A stretch of 32,333 nucleotides of DNA from Desulfobacula sp. (GCA_027858355.1 JAQICW010000177.1:1-32333); one strand, 5' to 3'. Positions 17,211-25,615 are shown, counted from the stretch's first letter. Notes: generated by a model not told the origin, from the sequence alone. A program made the numbers and translations.

Positions 17211-17689
17211 CAGAATTTCTCCCTGACAACAAAAGTTCCTTTGTTGCCTAATAATCGTTGGTAATAGTTGTCCACAATCAACATAATGCCTTTAACGTCT
17301 TCACTGGATAGAGCAAAGAAATTTCTTTCCTGTTGAAGAAAGAATGCTTTCGCCGGATTCTTGGTATTAGTTGAATCGGATGTATTCATAAAAAAGAGAT
17401 CAACGGAATTACTATCTGAATCATAGGTCATGGAACTCATCATTGACCCAGTCCTATTGAGGTCTACAGTTGAAGTCTGGTATCCTGCTTTCTTCCTTTC
17501 CTTGGCGTACAAGGGGTTATAGGGTTTAAAGGCAATCCCATCAGCATCCTGACCCTTTATTGTACGTTTCTTGATCCGGTGCATTGCGTACATCCCGATC
17601 TCAGATAACATGGGGGTAGCAAATGCAGAGTTCTGCAATGCTTTAATTCTCCCCTTTATACCAGTTAAACCGGATAGTGTAATTCGCAT
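17210..17689 (-). CDS. Head-tail connector / virion morphogenesis protein (HK97 gp10 or Mu gpG-like)
   Basis: A 159-residue basic protein. Its early helix IGMYAMHRIKKRTIKGQDAD, the segment GIAFKPYNPLYAKERKKAGY and the later LNRTGSMMSSMTY are the typical signs of the phage virion morphogenesis family (helix with Arg/Lys, then 'D..G..f.p..', then L..TG.m..s). Such proteins complete the head-to-tail junction. The gene lies five bases behind the preceding connector gene, with AAGGA upstream. The next gene is the tail terminator, which supports the assignment. Confidence 0.75.
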   Translation of the reverse strand: MRITLSGLTGIKGRIKALQNSAFATPMLSEIGMYAMHRIKKRTIKGQDADGIAFKPYNPLYAKERKKAGYQTSTVDLNRTGSMMSSMTYDSDSNSVDLFFMNTSDSTNTKNPAKAFFLQQERNFFALSSEDVKGIMLIVDNYYQRLLGNKGTFVVREKF

Positions 17690-17693
17690 TCCA

Positions 17694-18131
17694 TCACATC
17701 CTTAGAAGGGTTCTGGGTGCCCTGATCCGTACCTCATCTGAATCAACTGACCCAGACGCATCCCAATCATAAGAGACCCCCATTCCGATTACAGAATCAA
17801 ACTCGATTCCAAACTGCCTTGCAAACAAATTCATATTCCTTTCAAAGCCATCCGCTTCAGGAGAATCCTTCATCAGAATCATATAAGCGAACTCAAGGGT
17901 TTTAAAACTCTCCAGTCTGGTCAAGAATCCTTCTTCAACCTGATCTGGTACAAAAAATGTCAGGTAAGGATCAAGGCCTTGAGTTTTGGCAGCTTGGTTA
18001 TACCACCGGGCAACAAGCATACGATTAATAACACTGTATGCCTGCTCCCGTTGGATTTCCCAACTGTCGACACCCAGACTAAGGATATTGCTTCGATAGG
18101 TCAATAGGTCTGTGTCTACACAATAGGTCAT
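17694..18131 (-). CDS. Head-tail connector protein
   Basis: A 145-residue, mostly alpha-helical protein (SWEIQREQAYSVINRMLVAR, LTRLESFKTLEFAYMILMKD) located just after the capsid genes. Helical proteins of this size at this site are the adaptor (gp6/gp15-like) subunits that dock on the portal. The C-terminal part has an acidic Gly/Asp loop (YDWDASGSVDSDEVRIRAPR). The start at 18131 has AGGAG about ten bases upstream. Family membership inferred from position and helical content. Confidence 0.6.
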   Translation of the reverse strand: MTYCVDTDLLTYRSNILSLGVDSWEIQREQAYSVINRMLVARWYNQAAKTQGLDPYLTFFVPDQVEEGFLTRLESFKTLEFAYMILMKDSPEADGFERNMNLFARQFGIEFDSVIGMGVSYDWDASGSVDSDEVRIRAPRTLLRM

Positions 18132-18155
18132 TTTAATTCATCTCCTTTCCAAAGA

Positions 18156-18485
18156 CTATAAAGTCTGAGGAACCAGGACTGCCTTTGAAGAGGCTGGGTC
18201 ATGGAACTTTTCCCCAGTGCCGGCTTTAACGCTTTCCCCATCTTTCAATGAATCCCCCACCGGTCCAACAATAATGTCAGGGGGAGAGTCTGCGTCAATA
18301 GGAATTTGCGGATACCCTTTATCAAGGAGGATTCCAGCCACGTTAATATCTTCGGTGGTGAAATGGCCCTTACTACAATCAGCCAGAGGTTTCCCCGCTT
18401 TCGGGTCCCACACAATTGCCGGAAGATTCGATTTGTAGAATCTAAATATTTTCTTGCCTTTGGTCTTTCCGCTGTTACGTTTCAT
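18156..18485 (-). CDS. Small head protein, unknown
   Basis: 109 residues, basic at the start (MKRNSGKTKGKKIFRFYKSN), then a segment FTTEDINVAGILLDKGYPQI typical of small head or neck genes near the major capsid gene. The end is rich in Pro and Asp. It lies between the poly-Thr small protein and the connector. I do not recognise a named family. A decoration, head-completion or connector-linked role is possible. A good ribosome binding site (AGGAAAGG) precedes the ATG. Confidence 0.55.
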   Translation of the reverse strand: MKRNSGKTKGKKIFRFYKSNLPAIVWDPKAGKPLADCSKGHFTTEDINVAGILLDKGYPQIPIDADSPPDIIVGPVGDSLKDGESVKAGTGEKFHDPASSKAVLVPQTL

Positions 18486-18529
18486 ATCTCTGCCTTTCCT
18501 ATGAATAGATTTATATTAATCCAGGGCAA

Positions 18530-18712
18530 TTATGCCGTGGTAGACGTAGTTGATGTGGTGGTGGTAGTCGTGGTAGTCGTGGTAGTCGTTGCACTCCACC
18601 CACCCAGTTTTCGAATTGCTTCATTAACCCCCTGATGATACAATCTCATCTCAGGAGTAATTCCAGGGTTTTTCTCGGCAAAGGCTTTCGCCTGGGTATA
18701 ACTAATAGACAT
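18530..18712 (-). CDS. Short head-region protein with poly-Thr tail
   Basis: 60 residues. About 40 make a small helical domain (MSISYTQAKAFAEKNPGITP, then MRLYHQGVNEAIRKLGGW), and the last third is a tail of 16 Thr with two Ser and a final Ala. It follows the major capsid gene, with AAAGGAGG before the ATG. As with the other tails in this window the codons are mixed ACC, ACT, ACG and ACA. It is too small for an enzyme. It may be a capsid decoration or cement protein displaying the Thr tail, but this is inference. Confidence 0.6.
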   Translation of the reverse strand: MSISYTQAKAFAEKNPGITPEMRLYHQGVNEAIRKLGGWSATTTTTTTTTTTTSTTSTTA

Positions 18713-18768
18713 CTCTGCCTCCTTTGGTTAATGCTTCATTTACAGGGCAAATACCTTATGTAAAGCTA

Positions 18769-19734
18769 TTATAAGGACGTTGCGAGACTGGTGATGGTAC
18801 CATGAAATTCTTCAGGACCATAATCAACACCAATCTGACCATAAATCTGACCACGTTCGGAGGCACCAGTTTTTGCCAGTTCTTCATAGAACAGAACACC
18901 CTTACCAGGCACCGGCAGAAATACAGGATGGCATACATTGAGATCGGCAACCAGAATTGTTCCGGCAGGGACATTAGGAGCCCATACAACGCCGAACATT
19001 GCAAAATCGGTTTCGATCTGTTTAATATCCATACCACCAACATTTCTGTCAGAAGGAGCATAACCATAAATTTCGGTCAGCTGTTGTTTCTGGAAAGCAT
19101 TGCAAAAGACAACGGGGTTTCTGAACTCGGCCCCATTGGATGCCATATTCCGGATCAACTCATTGAAAAGCGTTCTGGAAAGGGCTGCACTGGAAGCATC
19201 CACCGTATTGGTAGAGCAGGCAGTAATGATCCCTCTGGTCTTGGCAGCAACACCGGCACCGGTGGCTTTCTGATACGCCCCATTAAGAAAGGTATAATCA
19301 GAGTTGACTGCAATCTGACGCAGATGGGTACCAATCTGGAAATCTTTCTCATTCTGAACGGGCTGATTCTGAGTCTTGTCAATTAAACCAGTAGTAGCAT
19401 CAGCAACAATTGAGCCAGGGACAGACTGTTTCATATAGGATACAGTTACAGCACGATGAAAAATTTGGATCGTATTTGTATCCTGGCCACGCACATAAGT
19501 CCAGGGCGTAGGCGCTGTCAGGGAAGCCGTTTCAGTAATTGCCGGCTGGGAAGCTGCTTCAAGGGCGTAAGGCTGCGCCATGGGATACTCTGCAGCCGCA
19601 ACCGTGCGAATACCTGCTCCCTGAAGTCCACCAATCATATTCAAAAAGGGTGTCTGGTTTGCACCGATCATATAGAGTTCGCCGGTATAGTTCGGGCAAT
19701 TCCAAGAGGTTCCTACTGCATTTGTATTAGCCAT
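18769..19734 (-). CDS. Major capsid protein (SU10/DUF5309-like, HK97 fold)
   Basis: A 321-residue capsid subunit. Signs are the N-terminal ANQTPFLNMIGG (as in capsid proteins of the SU10 or DUF5309 group), the repeated Ala/Pro sections, the middle QIAVNSDYTFLNGAYQK (E-loop-like to spine-helix area), LFNELIRNMASNGAEFRNPV, and the closing block in which PNVPAGTILVADLNVCHPVF precedes KGVLFYEELAKTG. The gene follows a scaffold gene, the normal pairing. Length fits a subunit without a cleaved N-terminal delta domain. It starts at the ATG at 19734 after AGGAG. A shadow ORF on the plus strand (194 codons) is not a gene. Confidence 0.9.
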   Translation of the reverse strand: MANTNAVGTSWNCPNYTGELYMIGANQTPFLNMIGGLQGAGIRTVAAAEYPMAQPYALEAASQPAITETASLTAPTPWTYVRGQDTNTIQIFHRAVTVSYMKQSVPGSIVADATTGLIDKTQNQPVQNEKDFQIGTHLRQIAVNSDYTFLNGAYQKATGAGVAAKTRGIITACSTNTVDASSAALSRTLFNELIRNMASNGAEFRNPVVFCNAFQKQQLTEIYGYAPSDRNVGGMDIKQIETDFAMFGVVWAPNVPAGTILVADLNVCHPVFLPVPGKGVLFYEELAKTGASERGQIYGQIGVDYGPEEFHGTITSLATSL

Positions 19735-19759
19735 TTTAAATCTCCTAAATTAATAGAAG

Positions 19760-20629
19760 CTACTTTTTGCTGGCTTGCTCAAGATTGAAGATTTTGTTCT
19801 TCAACCCTATTGCTACTTGAGTATTACCAGCCGCAAGAGCTTCCTTGTGTTGTTTTTTGAGTGATGCAAGATCGTCTGCATCTTCGTCATCGCCAAGTCC
19901 GCCAGGCCCACCCGATCCACCACTTGTGGCAACGAGGATAGAATCCTTTCCAGGGTACAGGTCAATAATGATGCCCATAGCCTCGTGAAAGCCTGCTGGC
20001 TCTCCAGGATTCAGTTTGGAGATGATAGGTTCACCTCCTTCATAATAGGCTCGCAAAACGGATTTACCTTCCTGCTCTTCGACTTTAAAATGCTTGCCGA
20101 AATAGGCCTCGCCAATATCCGGAGGCAGGTTGGTCTTTTTCTTTTCCCCTACAAAGTAAGGAGAACCAGAAAATTGGTTGGATACCATCAACGTCCTGAT
20201 CTGCTGATCCTTTGTCCCTAATTGGGTCGCATGATCTTTCAGGGTGGTTGACAGGATTGTGTCTTTCCCGGTCAATTTTGCTTCATAGGACTCTTTCATA
20301 TCCGCCTTGAGCTTATCAACCTTGTCAGCCTTCATCCAATCTTTGTCATTGAAATTCTCAACTGTAGTCAGGGCCTCGGTAGCCTTCGTATGCCATTCGG
20401 CGAAGTCTTCGATTTCCATTACAGGTTTGAATTTGTCCCGTAAATCCCGGTAGTTGTCTCGGTCCTTTTTATTCTGGTTTCCCAGATCACCAATTTTTGC
20501 ATACATGGCAGCAGGATCGAGAGGTAACTCTTTTTTGTCCGGGTCCTGGTCATCTATATAGATGATCTTTTGTTCCGGTGTGACGATTGGGGCTTTTGTG
20601 GTTTCATCAAGCTTTAAAATTAAGGCCAT
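19760..20629 (-). CDS. Capsid scaffolding protein
   Basis: A 289-residue protein immediately upstream of the major capsid gene. It is charged and helical: DKKELPLDPAAMYAKIGDLG, then a long coiled-coil-like stretch (KKDRDNYRDLRDKFKPVMEI, DKVDKLKADMKESYEAKLTG), then a globular piece, and finally a Gly/Asp-rich linker before a short basic C-terminal helix (LKNKIFNLEQASKK). This layout is typical of phage scaffolds, which template the shell and leave before packaging. The start at 20629 (MALILKLDE) has AAGGAG at good distance. The frame is open to 20671, but that longer start has no ribosome binding site. Confidence 0.78.
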   Translation of the reverse strand: MALILKLDETTKAPIVTPEQKIIYIDDQDPDKKELPLDPAAMYAKIGDLGNQNKKDRDNYRDLRDKFKPVMEIEDFAEWHTKATEALTTVENFNDKDWMKADKVDKLKADMKESYEAKLTGKDTILSTTLKDHATQLGTKDQQIRTLMVSNQFSGSPYFVGEKKKTNLPPDIGEAYFGKHFKVEEQEGKSVLRAYYEGGEPIISKLNPGEPAGFHEAMGIIIDLYPGKDSILVATSGGSGGPGGLGDDEDADDLASLKKQHKEALAAGNTQVAIGLKNKIFNLEQASKK

Positions 20630-20694
20630 TTTTGTTCTCCTTGTCCATTCGGACGTCGCGGTTGACTCCATTATTCAATGGACATCTAAACCAT

Positions 20695-21177
20695 TTAAAA
20701 AATAAAAAATCTGTCGTTCCCTGCTTTGAAATTCCGTGTATCAACGTGAAGCCATGGTACCTCCTTTTCAATTGCAGTTATGTATTTAAATTCTCGTCTT
20801 TGGCTGTTATGTATTATATACGCCCTAACCTCATCCGCCAATATATTTTTAAACGTACCATCAAGCGCATTTCCAAGACAATGCTGAGACGTAAAGGAGG
20901 ACCAAGAAGCCCGGATAGAGCCGGTTCTAATAAAATAATCACGGTCGAATAACTCAAGGGGGGATCGATACCCTCTATTTTTATTATCCCCATCCCATAG
21001 CCAATCGTTTATAGTCAGGGGACCAAATAAGCCCCGCAATTGAACTGCAGTCCAGAGTAGCCGAGGGTCCATTAACCGCCAGATAGACGACATCCTCCCC
21101 TTATCAATATGGTCTTGGATGACCAATGGGGAGAACAATTCCTCAGGTCTAAATAGCTCGATAGGTGGTGTGTACAT
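20695..21177 (-). CDS. M15/DUF882-like zinc D,D- or L,D-peptidase (possible endolysin)
   Basis: A 160-residue protein with the metal site of the M15/VanY-like fold: H99 and D106 in TSQHCLGNALDGTF (H-x6-D) and H144 in VPWLHVDTR. It also has YRSPLELF near residue 70. Such enzymes cut peptide cross-links in peptidoglycan or remove terminal D-Ala. I chose the ATG at 21177 because AAAGGAG lies six bases upstream, whereas the ATG six bases before it sits on that site. It lies alone between the minor head and scaffold genes, with about 110 AT-rich bases before it. It is the only endolysin candidate in the window, but a virion role is equally possible. No signal peptide is visible. Confidence 0.68.
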   Translation of the reverse strand: MYTPPIELFRPEELFSPLVIQDHIDKGRMSSIWRLMDPRLLWTAVQLRGLFGPLTINDWLWDGDNKNRGYRSPLELFDRDYFIRTGSIRASWSSFTSQHCLGNALDGTFKNILADEVRAYIIHNSQRREFKYITAIEKEVPWLHVDTRNFKAGNDRFFIF

Positions 21178-21290
21178 GTGCATCTCCTTTATTAGATTGT
21201 TTTGTACATATTCTATGATTGCATAATATTTGTTCGTTTTTTATAGAATATCGAGTTATTTAATTACACAAGAATTCCGTGTTGACGTAA

Positions 21291-21521
21291 TTAATAAACG
21301 ATATCCGGATCAACCGGTTCTTCCGCAATTGCTATGATTTTACTTCCGCCACCAAGCGTGGTAATCATGCGATCAACCAGAATTGAATCTTGGTCACCGT
21401 CATATACTTCCACCGGCTCCTTTGCAACCATATCGAAAACCTTTTTAAGAGCAGGATTCCGAGCTACAATTAAACCATCCGATACTACAAATTTACCCAT
21501 AGGGCTGTCAACCTGAATCAT
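21291..21521 (-). CDS. Small unknown protein
   Basis: 76 residues, starting at the ATG at 21521, which overlaps the stop of the MuF-protease gene (ATGA) and has GGGGG at good distance; the frame is open a little further, to a GTG at 21533. The sequence (MIQVDSPMGKFVVSDGLIVA, then PALKKVFDMVAKEPVEVYDG) has no motif I recognise. It is translationally coupled to the head protein, so it is probably a small partner, for example an immunity-like or folding partner for the protease domain, but this is speculation from position. An AT-rich gap without genes follows. Confidence 0.6.
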   Translation of the reverse strand: MIQVDSPMGKFVVSDGLIVARNPALKKVFDMVAKEPVEVYDGDQDSILVDRMITTLGGGSKIIAIAEEPVDPDIVY

Positions 21522-23377
21522 ATAGTCCCCCACATTATATCTAATATGAATTTAAAATACTCTGGATCTTGTTTAAAAAATGCCATTGGTTTGGCATGCA
21601 TTTGCTGGACCCCCATTGAAACGAGTTCAGTAGGGCCAGACGAAATGGTGTCGTATAGTTTACCACAATAATGATTAAAGAAACCATCCTCCCATCCCAT
21701 TTCTGGTGTACCCTTATAAATCGCTGTAATTGGAGAATCTCCGGCTCTTTTCTTTAGAAAAGCATTAGCTTTCTTCTGCAGCCCTTTAATATGGTACTCA
21801 ACCCCATGGGAATACTCATGGATAACCGTTCCAATATCAGCATTCCCCATGCTCAACCATCCACCATTACTCCCATTATTATGATAACTTGCCCTAACCC
21901 CTTTCGTGTACTGGATAGAATGACCGGGCATTGCGTTTAAAACGTCAGGATGGTACATCTTCTCCACTTCTCTTTTCGCCTTTTCAAATTTCGAAGTCAT
22001 CATCTTAGTACCATGTTTTGGTGTAATGAGCTTGAGGGTTCCCCCTGCTGGTGGTCTAATAAAGGGCATGAGTTCATCAGCCCCTAATTTCTCAAGACTA
22101 CGTCTCGTCTTATTCAGGTTAATCTCATTACTGGATAGTGCCTGCATTGCTTTTAGATATCTGGATTCCTCTTTACTATTATTTACTGCACCAGCCTTTC
22201 GATAAGCAGCAGAAGATTTATCACGAGCTGTAGTCAATTTTGCGGTCTGTGACTGATAGTATTTAAGATCAGTACTTAACTCCTCCCCCAGACCATAAGA
22301 TTCGAGCGATTTAAGCTTCTTATCAATAGCAGTCAGGGTAGGTGGCCCAGTCACAGGTTTAACCGGCTTCTTTTTGAGCTTTAACGGCTCCTCTTTGACT
22401 ATTGGCTTAACCACCGGGGCTGGTTTTACCACAGGCTTCGGTTTTGGCTTCGGTGGAGGCTTAACCACTGGGGCTGGCTTAACCTTTTTGGGAGGTATGG
22501 GCATCCCCTTCTTATTGAGCTTGGATAATTTATCAAGGTTAGCCAATTCGTTTTCATCAAGCCATTGCTTTCTGACTGGTTGCCAATGATGCCGACAATT
22601 ATACCCCCCTCGATGACTCAACGCCGGACCCGATTTACCTTGCCATTTGTATTTCCAGCTCGCTATCTCATTACGGGTATAAGGATTCCCTACCCTCCTG
22701 CGGCAAAACTTGCGAGATCCTCCCATTATAGTACCAGAGAATAGAAAGGTATCCATTCCAAGGTCATCCGCTTTTTTGAGCATAACCTCGCCGTGATAAT
22801 TCATTATCATATCACGAGCATACAACCTTGAGTATTGAGCCAAGGAAGAACCAACAACTCCCACCGCCTTTGACCCAACCAAAGCGGCATTAATCTCATT
22901 AACCAAATCAGAGAACTGCCCATTGCCAATCACATTATTATACATGGATTGAACTACCTTTTGTTTAGCCTGGTCTCCTATAGCCAAATAATCGGCATAA
23001 TACCCATCCCGTAAGACGTGCATCATTGTCTTATCAACGCCGGTAAACTTTGCAGCCTCTCCCAGAGTACTAAAATTCTTAATGATAGCCCCTTCAGTTG
23101 ATTTGAAAGACTTGATTACCTTTTTGGTATGAGCATTAAAATCCTTTGAGAAAAGGGTTTCGATCTTGGCATGCAGCTTCTGAGCATTAGCAAGATTGGT
23201 CTTAACTCCATCAAGCTTCCCATTCGGATTCATTGACAGAATATTCAATGAGTTCAAGATATCCTTCTGCAGAGTCTTTATACTATTCTGCACAGCGGTA
23301 ACATGCGCCTTCTGTTGGGCTTTCAACCACTTATCGGTTCCCTGGGAAGCCTGCAGGATTTCCTTTTTGCCAGTCAT
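21518..23377 (-). CDS. MuF-type minor head protein fused to a zinc-metalloprotease-like domain
   Basis: 619 residues in three parts. Residues about 1-270 are a Mu gpF/SPP1 gp7-like minor head domain, with the typical close (SRKFCRRRVGNPYTRNEIAS, then HRGGYNCRHHWQPV). Residues about 295-345 are a Pro/Lys/Val linker (KPPPKPKPKPVVKPAPVVKP). The rest is a second globular domain with HEYSH (residues 520-524, an HExxH zinc site in GTVIHEYSHGVEYH) and a downstream TELVSMG (E584) suiting the third gluzincin ligand. MuF proteins enter the virion and may be injected with DNA; fused C-terminal effectors are known in MuF polymorphic toxins. The gene starts immediately after the portal stop (TAA ATG), as expected of the MuF gene, and overlaps the next gene by four bases. 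Substrate unknown. Confidence 0.85.
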   Translation of the reverse strand: MTGKKEILQASQGTDKWLKAQQKAHVTAVQNSIKTLQKDILNSLNILSMNPNGKLDGVKTNLANAQKLHAKIETLFSKDFNAHTKKVIKSFKSTEGAIIKNFSTLGEAAKFTGVDKTMMHVLRDGYYADYLAIGDQAKQKVVQSMYNNVIGNGQFSDLVNEINAALVGSKAVGVVGSSLAQYSRLYARDMIMNYHGEVMLKKADDLGMDTFLFSGTIMGGSRKFCRRRVGNPYTRNEIASWKYKWQGKSGPALSHRGGYNCRHHWQPVRKQWLDENELANLDKLSKLNKKGMPIPPKKVKPAPVVKPPPKPKPKPVVKPAPVVKPIVKEEPLKLKKKPVKPVTGPPTLTAIDKKLKSLESYGLGEELSTDLKYYQSQTAKLTTARDKSSAAYRKAGAVNNSKEESRYLKAMQALSSNEINLNKTRRSLEKLGADELMPFIRPPAGGTLKLITPKHGTKMMTSKFEKAKREVEKMYHPDVLNAMPGHSIQYTKGVRASYHNNGSNGGWLSMGNADIGTVIHEYSHGVEYHIKGLQKKANAFLKKRAGDSPITAIYKGTPEMGWEDGFFNHYCGKLYDTISSGPTELVSMGVQQMHAKPMAFFKQDPEYFKFILDIMWGTI

Positions 23378-24892
23378 TTAGTCCTCCTGCATTCCCTTAT
23401 TAATGATATCAGTATCTTCTCCAGGGGCATTGTTAATATTGGTCACCTTGTCTGGTACTTCTCCTGGCTCTGGTGTTTTCTCTATATAATCATCAATCTC
23501 TTGATCAACCACTCCCCGGTCATCCTCAGACATAGAGGGTAGAACCTGCCTGGCTGTCTGTTTCTGAAGCATCCCGTTGAAGGTCTTGCTCATTACCACC
23601 GTCTTAGCTGTCAGGGCATTGGCAAGGTCTACAGCAATATTCTCCACATCAAATGATTTGGATCTACCAAAGTTTACCTTCTCTTTAAACGCATCCCACA
23701 TGTTTTCCCATTTAAGCCAGAATTCAAGGATACGGTTTTCAGCTTTTTCAAGGTTGAGGGCTTTCGATACCAGGGAAGCGTTCAGTATCTGGAATTCTGC
23801 TGCCAATGCTGTTCCAGATTTGGCCTGCGTCTGGATCTCGGTCCCTGCCAGACCACCAATATTAGCAGCACGGTATATCTCACCAATCTTAAATTTCATT
23901 GTATTCAAAATTGAATCGATTGCTTCCTGTACCGCCGGGGTAAGCCATTCAGGTTTGGATTCCGGGTATTCCGGATCATACTCAACGACCGCCTTTGTCC
24001 CAACAACATCTTCCTGTTGAGTCCCTGCCACCACATCTGGTTTCGCATTTCGGAAGGGGCGCATGAGCATTGGGAAAGCGGCATAATTGATTACCTCTTC
24101 TACCTGACTAGCATTCTTAATCAAAGAGATATCTATTTTACCAATTTCGGTGAGATCCGATTCACCGATTGCATTAACATCCGATTTGATATTGTAATAC
24201 CAAAGGAAAGGAATAAATCCCAAAGGATTGGCACCAGTCTGATCTGCCTCGATCACTTCCTGATCGGCTCGGATCTCACCGGCTTCATCTTTAATATTAA
24301 AGATGCCCCACTCCTTTAAAGTCCATAATCGATAACGGCCGTCTTCATCCAAAAGCTTAACCATAGCAAGGACAGGTCTATTGTTTTCATCCTTGCTCCA
24401 CTCCCAATCCAAAATAGCCGGCGGATGATAGGTAGCTATATAAGGATAAACCCGAGCCTCTTTCTGTTCTGCGAGGTTTGCGAACTTACCTGGGGACTTA
24501 TCTACTAAAATACCCATATGCCCTTGAATGGACGCATACAGAGCCAAGGACGCCATGGTGGTATCATACGAATCGCCATATAAATTGGCATCGTCGAAAA
24601 ACATGGTCCAGAACTCATTTGAATCAAGGTCTTTTAGCTTCCGGCCCTGTGGTGGTTTGTTGAATAAGTGGAAAGTAAAGATATTGACCACTGATTTGGA
24701 ATACCCCAAAGCGTAAAGATCAGCCATACGACGAGTATATGCCGTGTCTTCCTCCCTTTCGTGCTGCGGGATATATTTCCCCCTGATAATGGCATTGATC
24801 CCTTTATATGCAGCCATATACAGTTTCCACATCTGGATATTTTCTTTATACTTAACATTTGTCTTTTTTAGTTCAGCTACAGTCAGTTTCAA
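23378..24892 (-). CDS. Portal protein
   Basis: A 504-residue portal protein, the dodecameric channel at the head vertex. It lies between terminase and MuF head genes, the standard place. Recognisable pieces are YMAAYKGINAIIRGKYIPQH near the N-terminus, then YALGYSKSVVNIFTFHLFNK, GHMGILVDKSPG, and a C-terminal helical part (EFQILNASLVSKALNLEKAE, followed by RILEFWLKW), resembling DUF4055-type portals. The start codon appears to be TTG at 24892, eight bases behind AAGGAG; the next ATG lies more than 20 codons further in. The Glu/Asp-rich end is normal for portals. Confidence 0.88.
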   Translation of the reverse strand: MKLTVAELKKTNVKYKENIQMWKLYMAAYKGINAIIRGKYIPQHEREEDTAYTRRMADLYALGYSKSVVNIFTFHLFNKPPQGRKLKDLDSNEFWTMFFDDANLYGDSYDTTMASLALYASIQGHMGILVDKSPGKFANLAEQKEARVYPYIATYHPPAILDWEWSKDENNRPVLAMVKLLDEDGRYRLWTLKEWGIFNIKDEAGEIRADQEVIEADQTGANPLGFIPFLWYYNIKSDVNAIGESDLTEIGKIDISLIKNASQVEEVINYAAFPMLMRPFRNAKPDVVAGTQQEDVVGTKAVVEYDPEYPESKPEWLTPAVQEAIDSILNTMKFKIGEIYRAANIGGLAGTEIQTQAKSGTALAAEFQILNASLVSKALNLEKAENRILEFWLKWENMWDAFKEKVNFGRSKSFDVENIAVDLANALTAKTVVMSKTFNGMLQKQTARQVLPSMSEDDRGVVDQEIDDYIEKTPEPGEVPDKVTNINNAPGEDTDIINKGMQED

Positions 24893-24921
24893 TGGTCGTT
24901 CTCCTTACCTGTTAATTTGAT

Positions 24922-25305
24922 TTAATCTATTGCAATGTGGCCTTCCAGAATTACCGTCAGTTTAGTCAACCCATCAATATCATCTTGTATTAACATTTCC
25001 AGATTTTCGTCCTGCTCCAATCTCAAGACAACACCGATCTTACTCTGCCCCCCAAATGTCAAACGGGATGTAAATCCGTCAACTCCCTGTTGGGGATTTG
25101 TTTTGGCATACACATCAAAATCATACGCTATATTTGCCAAGTCTGCATTTGATTTTAGGTTGAAGATATTCCTTATAGTCATTTCCCCTGTAGAACTAAC
25201 GGATCTAAATACAATACCCCTTGTCAATTCGGCTAAATCCCCAAATGTAGTTAGATCAACTATTCCCACTGTTATACAGGTGAACATCACCCTTGTTATA
25301 TCCAC
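24922..25305 (-). CDS. Unknown protein with displaced ribosome binding site (possible frameshift at start)
   Basis: About 127 residues if read from the GTG at 25305, unknown family. It contains ELTRGIVFRSVSSTGEMTIR and ends in ILEGHIAID. The oddity is the start: a strong AGGAGGG is placed five bases before an ATG (25322-25324), but that ATG is one base out of frame and opens only a 22-codon ORF. Skipping one base after the second codon would give MKIPSSVDITRVMF, a natural-looking N-terminus. So either this copy carries a one-base insertion, or translation uses a weaker start (GTG 25305 or an upstream ATT), or a +1 frameshift occurs. It lies upstream of the portal; its role is unknown. Confidence 0.5.
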   Translation of the reverse strand: MDITRVMFTCITVGIVDLTTFGDLAELTRGIVFRSVSSTGEMTIRNIFNLKSNADLANIAYDFDVYAKTNPQQGVDGFTSRLTFGGQSKIGVVLRLEQDENLEMLIQDDIDGLTKLTVILEGHIAID

Positions 25306-25333
25306 AGATGATGGAATGCTTCATGGTACCCTC

Positions 25334-25615
25334 CTAAATTTTCTGAAATACATTAAACCCACTTCCTGCCTTTAGTGGTTTATCTATCTTGGCCGGATTG
25401 GTATATCCAGGCAAAGCAGTCTCCTTTTTACCAGGAATGGACTTACCAGCTACCTTCTTCATAGCCTTGGCATTTTCCTCCTGCTCAGAAGCCATCCGTT
25501 GAGCAGCTGTTTTAGCATTGTTAAGCCTGTTAGGGTCTGCCCGGATAGTTTCTGCCTGGGCTAACGTTTCTGCGTCCCACTTAGCTTCATAGTCCATGTC
25601 GGATAATGGTCTCAT
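25334..25615 (-). CDS. Small charged protein, unknown
   Basis: 93 residues, rich in Ala, Lys and Glu, largely helical (EAKWDAETLAQAETIRADPN, LNNAKTAAQRMASEQEENAK), with a Pro/Gly-rich end. Its start overlaps the end of the methyltransferase gene (ATGA), and AAAGGAGG precedes it, so the frame is secure. No family recognised. Position between terminase and portal suggests a small head or packaging accessory protein, but nothing in the sequence shows this. Confidence 0.6.
   Translation of the reverse strand: MRPLSDMDYEAKWDAETLAQAETIRADPNRLNNAKTAAQRMASEQEENAKAMKKVAGKSIPGKKETALPGYTNPAKIDKPLKAGSGFNVFQKI

Noticed and set aside
18802..19386. 194-codon ORF on the plus strand
   Set aside because: It lies wholly antisense to the major capsid gene, has no ribosome binding site and no protein-like motif.
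21184..21290. Minus-strand promoter in the AT-rich gap before the M15-like peptidase gene
   Set aside because: TATAAA is present but no -35 box lies at 16-18 bases; the best partner is 20 bases away.
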